Shown piece by piece: positions 1 through 5,238 of a stretch of 5,238 bases of DNA. Position numbers and translations under genes: made by a program. The notes under the pieces were generated by a model. That model worked only from the letters and a program-made list of their open reading frames with translations, searched no databases and was not told where the DNA came from. Source of the DNA: Pseudopedobacter sp. (GTDB lineage: Bacteria; Bacteroidota; Bacteroidia; Sphingobacteriales; Sphingobacteriaceae); NCBI GenBank assembly GCA_014378285.1, contig JACMNZ010000292.1, forward strand, positions 1-5,238. The letters run 5' to 3'. Position 1 is the first letter of the stretch; each line of letters starts with the position of its first letter.

Positions 1-1075
1 ATTTATTGCTGAAATGGCAAATGGCCCTGTAAATGTCAAGCTTGAAATACCGGCAGGTCTGTATTTGTATGCTGATGGAGATTTTGATAATGGAATAATT
101 GCTCACGAATATGCACACGGTATATCAACTAGATTAACTGGAGGTAGAAAAAATTCAAGCTGTTTGATTGCTCCAGAGCAAATGGGGGAAGGATGGTCCG
201 ATTGGATAGCTTTAATGATGCAAATAAAATCAGGCGATGTCGGAGAGACGGCAAAAGGTATCGGTACCTACGCTATAAATGAAAAAACAACCGGAGGCGG
301 AATTAGAAGCTTTCCTTATTCAACCAATATGACCATTAATCCTTTGACATTTGCCAATACCAATGGAAAAACATTCATCTACACCGATAAGACAACGCAA
401 GTAAAGACTGAATTAGTCGAACCTCACGATGTCGGTGAAGTGTGGGCCGCTACACTTTGGGACTTGACTTGGGCTTATGTTGGCAAATATGGGTTTAGTT
501 CTGATATATATTCTGGTACAGGAGGGAATAACAAAGTAATGCGTTTAGTTTTAGACGCTATGAAATTGCAACCTTGTAATCCTTCTTTTATTCAAGCCAG
601 AAATGCTATTATTTCGGCAGACCAAGCTACAACTGGAGGTCAGGATTATTGCTTGATTTGGAAAGTTTTTGCTAGACGAGGATTAGGTGTTAATGCATCC
701 TCTGGAAGTAATACAGGGAATGATACTAATATTGCTGCTATTAACGATCAAGTTGAGGATTTTACGGAGCCGGCTGCAATTCCTAATTGCACATTGGCAG
801 TAAATAAATATCTTAATAGTGACAAAATTGGTATTTATCCAAATCCATCTCCTAAAGGTGTAGTTTACATACATACTAATGATTTTACAGGTAAATTGAA
901 TATTCAGGTTGTAGATTTAGCAGGTAGGATTGTTTACCGATCAGTTGATGTGGAGTTTAACTCAGATTCTTCTTTTGAGAAAGAAATTAATTTGAATCAG
1001 CTTCAAAAAGGAATATATATTATTAAGGTAAGTAATCAGGAAATCAATTTTACTGAAAAATTATTTATAAAGTAA
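1..1075 (+). CDS. T9SS-dependent M36 (fungalysin-type) zinc metallopeptidase, C-terminal part
   Basis: This is a secreted zinc endopeptidase that hydrolyses proteins outside the cell. The reading frame is open from base 2, before the ATG at 14, so the gene is cut by the window edge and the ATG is internal (residues numbered from base 2; 357 visible). The sequence around DNGIIAHEYAHGIS carries the HExxH zinc site (His35, Glu36, His39). The GEGWSD motif supplies the third ligand, Glu63. GGGIRSFPYS and the PHDVGEVWAATLWDL block (His142) are further M36 hallmarks, as is the WKVFARRGLG motif near residue 220. Four cysteines are spread over the visible catalytic part. Residues 275-357 form a T9SS type A sorting domain: it begins IGIYPNPS, has DLAGRIVY and LQKGIYIIKV strands, and ends KLFIK. 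The signal peptide, propeptide and first part of the catalytic domain must lie upstream. Family assignment is secure; the natural substrate is unknown. Confidence 0.95.
   Translation, partial: FIAEMANGPVNVKLEIPAGLYLYADGDFDNGIIAHEYAHGISTRLTGGRKNSSCLIAPEQMGEGWSDWIALMMQIKSGDVGETAKGIGTYAINEKTTGGGIRSFPYSTNMTINPLTFANTNGKTFIYTDKTTQVKTELVEPHDVGEVWAATLWDLTWAYVGKYGFSSDIYSGTGGNNKVMRLVLDAMKLQPCNPSFIQARNAIISADQATTGGQDYCLIWKVFARRGLGVNASSGSNTGNDTNIAAINDQVEDFTEPAAIPNCTLAVNKYLNSDKIGIYPNPSPKGVVYIHTNDFTGKLNIQVVDLAGRIVYRSVDVEFNSDSSFEKEINLNQLQKGIYIIKVSNQEINFTEKLFIK
824..1072 (+). other. T9SS type A C-terminal sorting domain (within the M36 protease)
   Basis: This 83-residue tail starts KIGIYPNPSP and ends EKLFIK. 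The YPNP start, the central D-LAGR strand, the QKGIYIIKV strand and a basic C-terminus are the classic type A pattern. In this family the domain directs the protein through the type IX machinery and is usually removed when the protein is released or attached to the surface. Its presence implies that the host has a T9SS and places the protease outside the cell. Confidence 0.92.
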
Positions 1076-1193
1076 TGTATCAAATTCGATCGAAGTTATA
1101 AGTAAAGAATTAATTATAGTATTTGTTATAAATATTTTTACGAAAAGTTCTTTATAGTTTCTTTCTTTTAATGTTATGTCAATAATCAATAAG

Positions 1194-1237
1194 AACTGGA
1201 TAAAATAGGAGCATAATTCCTTTTTATCCAGTTTTTT
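1194..1237 (+). terminator. Rho-independent terminator downstream of the M36 protease
   Basis: AACTGGATAAAA (1194-1205) pairs perfectly with TTTTATCCAGTT (1222-1233). After a bulged T at 1206 the stem continues with AGGA (1207-1210) against TCCT (1218-1221), closing a 7-nt loop. A run of six T starts at 1232 and is followed by more AT-rich sequence. The orientation of the T-run fits the plus-strand protease transcript. The stem lies about 118 bases after the stop codon, so the mRNA would have a fairly long 3' untranslated end. The left flank lacks an A-run, so strong termination from the opposite strand is less likely. Confidence 0.85.
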
Positions 1238-1307
1238 ATTTATATCAGAATGTTTATCTAATGTTCTTTAATAGTACCGATTATGTATTCAATATAATCC
1301 AATAGAC

Positions 1308-1415
1308 ATGGACTATTTTCATACTATATCGGCATTACACCATAAAATATTGGACTATTTTACAAATGTTATTGGTATAAGATGTTTTTTTCGTTCGCTG
1401 TGCGACAGGTTTTAA
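1308..1415 (+). CDS. Possible 35-aa small ORF, doubtful
   Basis: An ATG at 1308 opens a frame that ends at TAA 1413-1415. The peptide begins MDYFHTISALHHKILDYF and ends RSLCDRF. The MDYF and LDYF segments, 14 residues apart, are encoded by the two copies of the 11-bp repeat TGGACTATTTT. The frame is open upstream to a TAG at 1272-1274. No recognised domain, secretion signal or convincing promoter is visible. An ORF of this length arises easily by chance in AT-rich DNA, so it is listed only as a candidate; it could also be a decayed fragment. Confidence 0.1.
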   Translation: MDYFHTISALHHKILDYFTNVIGIRCFFRSLCDRF

Positions 1416-1450
1416 TTTGATTATATGATAATGTGAATTTTTATTTGTTA

Positions 1451-1482
1451 TTGTGTTGTGGAGAAACAATAAGCTACATTTG
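1451..1482 (+). promoter_or_regulatory. Promoter-like motif of Bacteroidota type (TTG-N21-TACATTTG)
   Basis: TACATTTG at 1475-1482 matches the TAnnTTTG -7 consensus described for Bacteroidota, and a TTG at 1451-1453 lies 21 bases upstream, within the usual spacing to the -33 element. It points rightward, into a stretch with no plus-strand gene, and against the SusCD operon. It could start a short noncoding transcript, but one consensus match in AT-rich DNA is weak evidence. Confidence 0.2.
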
Positions 1483-1552
1483 CTCGTTTCTTAATTTTTT
1501 ATCTCAAAATGTAGTCTACTACTATATCCGCTTTCTTATAATCGTGTTTCTT

Positions 1553-1852
1553 TCATTTACTGTAAACAATAGCTTCACTAAGAAGCATTCGTGGTAAAGG
1601 CAGAAATAAAATAGTCATATCAGAAGTAAACGATAGCGAATAATACCTATTTGAATCACTTTTTTTCAAAAATTTGTCGGCAAATCCTTTTTTAATTATA
1701 TTTTCCGATGCGATAGAATCCCTAACTAAGTTGATTTGGGTGCTAGAGCAGTTGCAATTAAACCAATAATCTGTATAATAATCTTCTCGTGACACAACTG
1801 GTTTCGAAGTATTAACAAAGAGAGTTTTTGCTCTTTTTTTTTTAATTGTCAA
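1553..1852 (-). CDS. Hypothetical 99-aa ORF, possibly a gene remnant
   Basis: I do not recognise this protein. The frame is open from 1870 down to the stop at 1553, but no ATG opens it: the first usable codon is TTG at 1852, and the first methionine codon lies far inside, in SDMTILFLPLP. The N-terminus is very basic (TIKKKRAK) and is encoded over a run of ten A (1834-1843 on this strand). A Cys-Asn-Cys segment follows (WFNCNCSSTQ), then a lysine-rich, probably helical section (residues about 45-67) and a short hydrophobic stretch near the end (ILFLPLP). There is no signal peptide or known domain. It sits just downstream of the SusD terminator on the same strand, with no promoter seen. The frame is longer than expected by chance in such AT-rich DNA, so a small gene with an unusual start or the tail of a decayed gene are both possible; a spurious ORF is not excluded. 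Confidence 0.25.
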   Translation of the reverse strand: MTIKKKRAKTLFVNTSKPVVSREDYYTDYWFNCNCSSTQINLVRDSIASENIIKKGFADKFLKKSDSNRYYSLSFTSDMTILFLPLPRMLLSEAIVYSK

Positions 1853-1876
1853 TATTAACCTTAACTGCCATTAAAT

Positions 1877-1907
1877 AAAAAACCATCCCGTTTTGCGGGA
1901 TGGTTTT
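1877..1907 (-). terminator. Rho-independent terminator of the SusCD operon
   Basis: AAAACCATCCCG (1879-1890) pairs perfectly with CGGGATGGTTTT (1896-1907) around a 5-nt loop. Read on the minus strand, the GC-rich core CCATCCCG/CGGGATGG is followed by a run of six U and then an AU-rich tail. It begins about 25 bases after the SusD stop codon, the expected place for the end of the operon. On the plus strand the same hairpin is followed by TTTT and a later T-run (1914-1920), so it may also stop transcripts arriving from the left. Confidence 0.92.
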
Positions 1908-1932
1908 GTAATGTTTTTTTGGGTTGTAATAA

Positions 1933-3369
1933 TTATTTATCCCAGAAAACTTTCGTTGTTTGTTTATCACCTCCAATAGCAGCAGCGGCTGCAGTATAGT
2001 TGGCTTTATTCAAGTTTTGTTCATTAATAGGATAAGTATATCTTGTTGGAACTGGTAATTCAGAAACTGCTGGCAATTTAAAGCCAGGAAAATCATAAGT
2101 TCTCCAAGCTGTCCAAGCTTCATAACCTCTATTATACATAGCTAACCAAAGTTGAGTTCCAATTTTAACTTTCCAATCACCAGCTGCAGTTGCATAATTT
2201 ACTTTCGGATTGGCTAAGTAAGCAGCAACATCAGTAGCGCCCCAATAATCAAAGGATGCAGTAATACCATTATTGTAAAAGCTTGCAGCCGTAGCAGGAG
2301 TTCCAGAAATAGAACGCTCTGCCGCATCTGCTAGGTAAAAACAAACTTCTGAATAATCCATCAAGGAAGCGGGATTTGCAGGGTCTATTATTCTGCTGCT
2401 CACATGGGTATATGCTGAGAAGCTATTGTTATCGCCGTAAGGTCCACCTTTAAATACTCCAGCTCCCAAATTTTCATCAAAATAGGCTGTTCTTCTAGGA
2501 TCACTAAGTTCATTCATCTTATCTACTAATGTATTAGCTACAACAAAATCTGATCTACCAGATTGCACTAAATCAACCCAAACCGGATTCGTGTTAGGTG
2601 ATGCACTTGAGTACATTAGTGCAGCATTATCTTCATTAGAAGTAAATACACCTCCACTTACTGCTGCTTTAATTGCCGCTGTAGATTGAGCTGTCAATGT
2701 AGGAACATCAGCAACTCTTAAGCCCATTCTTAGCAATAAAGAGTTACCCAATTTTTTCCATTTCATTGCATCTCCGCCGTAGATTTTATCTGCCGAGCCA
2801 AAACCGTTATCAGTTAAGTTTGGAATGGTAGCAGTTAAACGCTTTAGTAAATCTCCATAGATAGTGGCAGCATCGTCGTAAACTGGTAATACAAATTGTC
2901 CTGCATTTAATGCTTGACTATATGGAATGTTACCATACGTTTCTACCATTTGCGCCCAAGTATAAACAGCTAATATCTCGATTTGAGCATTTTTCGTTTT
3001 TTTGGTTGCTGCTGATAGTGCTGCATCGGCATCTGTATTTGCTTTTGCAGTAGCTAAATCTAACAAGACATTTCTGTAAATTTCAGACCAATGATTTTGC
3101 GTTATATTACGTCCGTTAAAATCATAATTTGCTTCATCAACGTAAGTTGTTTCTGTCCAATGTTGACCTAACATTCTAAAAACGTTTTCGTTAACATTAG
3201 TGCTGGTCATTTGATCAAATAAACTCTTGGTGGCACTATTGAATAAAAATTCAGCACTAACCTGTGTAGGGTTCTTTGGATCTCTATTTCTTTCTTCGTA
3301 TTGGTTATCAGATTGACATGAGACCAATAAAGTTAAAATAGTCAAAGTTGTTAATATTACTTTTTTCAT
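1933..3369 (-). CDS. SusD/RagB-family nutrient-binding outer-membrane lipoprotein
   Basis: This surface lipoprotein is the substrate-binding lid of a SusCD importer. The 478-residue protein is complete and of usual length for the SusD-like_2 type. Residues 1-18 are a lipoprotein signal: a Lys-Lys start, a hydrophobic core and a lipobox LVSC with the lipidated Cys18. The following QSDNQYEE is acidic, resembling the surface-export signal of Bacteroidota lipoproteins. Family blocks include HWSEIYRNVLLDL (94-106), MVETYGNIPYSQAL (141-154), KIYGGDAMKWKKLGNSLLLRM (196-216), SDPRR (289-293), DYSEVCFYLADAAER (338-352) and PTRYTYPINEQNLN (441-454). Much of the protein should be TPR-like helices. The ATG at 3369 is chosen because it gives the signal peptide directly; the leader upstream is A-rich without a Shine-Dalgarno sequence. 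The susC-type gene ends 11 bases upstream, so the two are co-transcribed. The ligand cannot be deduced; the type occurs with both glycan and peptide systems. Confidence 0.95.
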   Translation of the reverse strand: MKKVILTTLTILTLLVSCQSDNQYEERNRDPKNPTQVSAEFLFNSATKSLFDQMTSTNVNENVFRMLGQHWTETTYVDEANYDFNGRNITQNHWSEIYRNVLLDLATAKANTDADAALSAATKKTKNAQIEILAVYTWAQMVETYGNIPYSQALNAGQFVLPVYDDAATIYGDLLKRLTATIPNLTDNGFGSADKIYGGDAMKWKKLGNSLLLRMGLRVADVPTLTAQSTAAIKAAVSGGVFTSNEDNAALMYSSASPNTNPVWVDLVQSGRSDFVVANTLVDKMNELSDPRRTAYFDENLGAGVFKGGPYGDNNSFSAYTHVSSRIIDPANPASLMDYSEVCFYLADAAERSISGTPATAASFYNNGITASFDYWGATDVAAYLANPKVNYATAAGDWKVKIGTQLWLAMYNRGYEAWTAWRTYDFPGFKLPAVSELPVPTRYTYPINEQNLNKANYTAAAAAIGGDKQTTKVFWDK

Positions 3370-3380
3370 GATATTTTTTT

Positions 3381-5238
3381 TTAAAATTGTAGTTTAAGAC
3401 TCATCCCAATTTCTCTTATTGCAGGATAGGCACCTGATTGGTATCCTTGAACATTTCCTGAACTTAACCCAGCTTCTGGATCTGCATAAGGAGTGCTTTT
3501 ATCAATAATCCATAAATTTCTTCCAATCAAAGATAAACCAATATTCGTGAAAGGTGTTTTTTCGATTGTTTTTGGATTAAAATTATAGGTTATGTTCGCT
3601 TCACGCAATTTGATATAACCCGCATCATAAACGTGAAGTTTATTAGGAGCTCTTGCATAACCCCATGCTGTGGTATATACACTTCCTCTGGCTCTAACCT
3701 GATTTGCTGTTCCGTCTGGAGCTACACCATCAACGATAAAGCCACCACTATCAGCGGCATAATTTCCTGGGGTACCTTTGATAGGGTTTCTAATCGGGTT
3801 TCCTAAATCATTATTAGCTGCTGAGAAATCGTACAAACCAGTTGCATAACCATACCAAGTATCTAATGAGAATACATCTCCACCTTTTTGCATGTCAATT
3901 AAAAAACTTAAATTAACATTTTTGTAAGTGAAGCTGTTCGTAAGACCTGCTTTCCAATCTGGATTGATATCACCTATCACATTGTTACTAGCACCTGTTA
4001 CTTGATAAGTACCTATTCTTGATGCACTTCCTGTTTGGTTAACGATTGGTTTTCCATTTGCGGCATAGATGAAATCACTACCTCTAATAGTACCATAAGG
4101 TTGTCCTGGAGTTGCATTGATAGATACACCACCTTGTAATGAGGCTAATTGTAAGTTTGTGATACCGTTTAACAATTCTACAACTAAACTTTTATTTTGA
4201 GACCAGTTAAGATTTAAGTCCCATCTGAAGTCTTTAGATTTTAAAGGTGTAGCATTAAATTGCACTTCAATTCCTTCATTTTGAATGGTTCCAGCATTTA
4301 ATATAGCTGAAGTATATCCTGTAGATGTTGATAGTGGAATAGGTGTAATTTGATTGATGTTTAAATCATGGTAGTAGGATACATCAAAACCTAGGCGCTT
4401 ATTTAAAAATGCCATTTCTATACCAAATTCATAACTCTTTTGTCTCTCTGGTAAAAGGTTTAGGTTGTTTTGGGTAGCAGGATTTGAGGCAATACCAGTT
4501 CCATTAAAAGGTGTTCCAATACCATAAGTATTAAAAACTCTGTAAGGATTTGTATCACTTCCAACTTCTGCATAATTAGCTCTTAATTTACCAAATGACA
4601 ACCATTTTGCTTCTATAAATTTAGAGAAAACTAAACTTCCAGAAGCAGAGAAGTAATCGTATCTGTTGTTGTCTTTAGGTAAATTGGATGAACGGTCTGT
4701 TCTGTAAGTACCCTCTAAATAAGCAAAGTTGTCATAACCTAAACTTGCTCTGATGTATTGACCATCAACCATACTGTTTGCTTCATATTCACTTGGAGCA
4801 TTAATAGGGTTAACACTGTTTGAAAGAGAATAAAGACGAGCTTTGTTCAAACCTCCGTTGGTAGATGCGAAAATACTGCTGTTTACATTATTTCTTAAAT
4901 TGTAACCAATATTACCTTCTAGATTTAATTTTTCGGTTAAATTTTTATTAAAATTCAACATTAAGTCATAATTGTACTCAGACACATTATTATTGTACCG
5001 TGAGTATTTTGATACCTCAGCGCTGCCTACATTAATTCTTTCTTCTTGAAATTCGCTATAAGTATCAAACGCAAATCTGCCCATTACGGTTAACCAACTG
5101 GTCAATTTATCTTCCAATACAGCATTTCCAAAATATCTAGATCTTGTATCTGTTTCGTAGTTTTCGTAAAACGTCCAGTATGGATTATCAGAGTAGATAG
5201 GTTTCAAATTATCTATGCTGTTAGGGTTCCACGTAATG
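3381..5238 (-). CDS. SusC/RagA-family TonB-dependent outer-membrane transporter, C-terminal part
   Basis: This protein forms the TonB-powered beta-barrel channel that takes up the ligand held by the neighbouring SusD protein. The frame stays open through the right edge of the window, so the TTG at 5207 is not the start; 618 C-terminal residues are visible, out of roughly 1000 in typical members. The signal peptide, the carboxypeptidase-regulatory-like domain, the TonB box and the plug lie outside. The visible part is a succession of barrel strands with aromatic-rich ends and long loops. Family signatures are DNPYWTFYEN (17-26), RSRYFGN (32-38), LPERQKSYEFGIE, FDVSYYHDLNINQITPIPLS, GDINPDWKAGLTNSFTYKN, YIKLREANITYNF, GRNLWI (572-577), DPEAG (586-590) and the end AIREIGMSLKLQF, whose terminal Phe is the usual outer-membrane assembly signal. 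No frameshift or stop interrupts it. The TAA is followed after 11 bases by the SusD start. Substrate is unknown. Confidence 0.96.
   Translation of the reverse strand, partial: ITWNPNSIDNLKPIYSDNPYWTFYENYETDTRSRYFGNAVLEDKLTSWLTVMGRFAFDTYSEFQEERINVGSAEVSKYSRYNNNVSEYNYDLMLNFNKNLTEKLNLEGNIGYNLRNNVNSSIFASTNGGLNKARLYSLSNSVNPINAPSEYEANSMVDGQYIRASLGYDNFAYLEGTYRTDRSSNLPKDNNRYDYFSASGSLVFSKFIEAKWLSFGKLRANYAEVGSDTNPYRVFNTYGIGTPFNGTGIASNPATQNNLNLLPERQKSYEFGIEMAFLNKRLGFDVSYYHDLNINQITPIPLSTSTGYTSAILNAGTIQNEGIEVQFNATPLKSKDFRWDLNLNWSQNKSLVVELLNGITNLQLASLQGGVSINATPGQPYGTIRGSDFIYAANGKPIVNQTGSASRIGTYQVTGASNNVIGDINPDWKAGLTNSFTYKNVNLSFLIDMQKGGDVFSLDTWYGYATGLYDFSAANNDLGNPIRNPIKGTPGNYAADSGGFIVDGVAPDGTANQVRARGSVYTTAWGYARAPNKLHVYDAGYIKLREANITYNFNPKTIEKTPFTNIGLSLIGRNLWIIDKSTPYADPEAGLSSGNVQGYQSGAYPAIREIGMSLKLQF

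Larger units (their letters stand above)
1238..1552. other. AT-rich intergenic stretch without an assignable gene
   Basis: This stretch lies between the protease terminator and the weak minus-strand ORF at 1553-1852. I see no tRNA, rRNA, CRISPR array or insertion sequence ends in it. It holds a 35-codon ATG-started ORF (1308-1415), an 11-bp direct repeat at 1309-1319 and 1351-1361, a 7-bp inverted repeat TCCAATA/TATTGGA (1298-1304 and 1348-1354), a small GC-richer island around 1391-1409 with CTGT-gcg-ACAG symmetry, and a promoter-like motif ending at 1482. None is strong enough to assign a function. Confidence 0.6.

Noticed and set aside
14..16. ATG as the start of the M36 gene
   Set aside because: The frame stays open to base 2 and the encoded residues before it continue the family sequence; the zinc site would be only about 30 residues from such a start, which is impossible for a full M36 enzyme.
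683..874. 63-aa minus-strand ORF inside the M36 protease gene
   Set aside because: It lies wholly opposite the strongly supported protease frame, covering its end and the sorting domain, and has no recognisable features; it is a shadow ORF.
1834..1871. ATG at 1871-1869 joined to the 99-codon frame by slippage in the ten-A run
   Set aside because: The frame from this ATG ends in TAA (1844-1842) right at the beginning of the A-run, so slippage within the run could not rescue it.
1076..1930. Insertion sequence or prophage remnant in the gap
   Set aside because: No transposase-like reading frame, no paired terminal inverted repeats of useful length and no target duplication could be seen.
5205..5207. 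TTG as the start of the SusC gene
   Set aside because: The frame remains open to the window edge and the residues before it (ITWNPNSIDN) read as normal SusC barrel sequence; signal peptide and plug are missing, so the gene is simply cut by the window.

Overview
The window looks like chromosomal DNA of a member of the Bacteroidota, most likely a Flavobacterium-type marine, soil or freshwater bacterium. The reasons are the AT-rich base composition, a SusC/SusD outer-membrane uptake pair, a secreted protease ending in a type IX secretion (T9SS) type A sorting domain, A-rich leaders without a clear Shine-Dalgarno sequence, and a surface-lipoprotein-like signal. The species cannot be fixed from the sequence alone.

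Layout. Positions 1-1075 (+ strand) hold the C-terminal 357 codons of an M36 (fungalysin-type) zinc metallopeptidase; its N-terminal half lies left of the window. A strong intrinsic terminator follows at 1194-1237. Positions 1238-1930 form an AT-rich gap with no confidently assigned gene. It contains a 99-codon minus-strand ORF without an ATG (1553-1852), a 35-codon plus-strand ORF carrying an internal 11-bp direct repeat (1308-1415), and one promoter-like motif. The minus strand then carries, in transcription order from right to left, the C-terminal 618 codons of a SusC/RagA TonB-dependent transporter (5238-3381), a complete SusD/RagB lipoprotein (3369-1933), and a hairpin terminator (1907-1877) that closes the operon.

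How the genes may work together. SusC is the TonB-powered outer-membrane channel and SusD the surface lipoprotein lid that binds the substrate; 11 bp separate them, so they are almost certainly one operon. The protease would be exported through the T9SS and would cut proteins outside the cell. Because the protease and the SusCD operon face each other tail to tail, they are not co-transcribed. A protein or peptide foraging locus in the style of RagAB is a reasonable guess, but the substrate cannot be read from this window.

Apart from the poorly explained gap, the window is ordinary for this phylum. I do not see convincing evidence of a new system.
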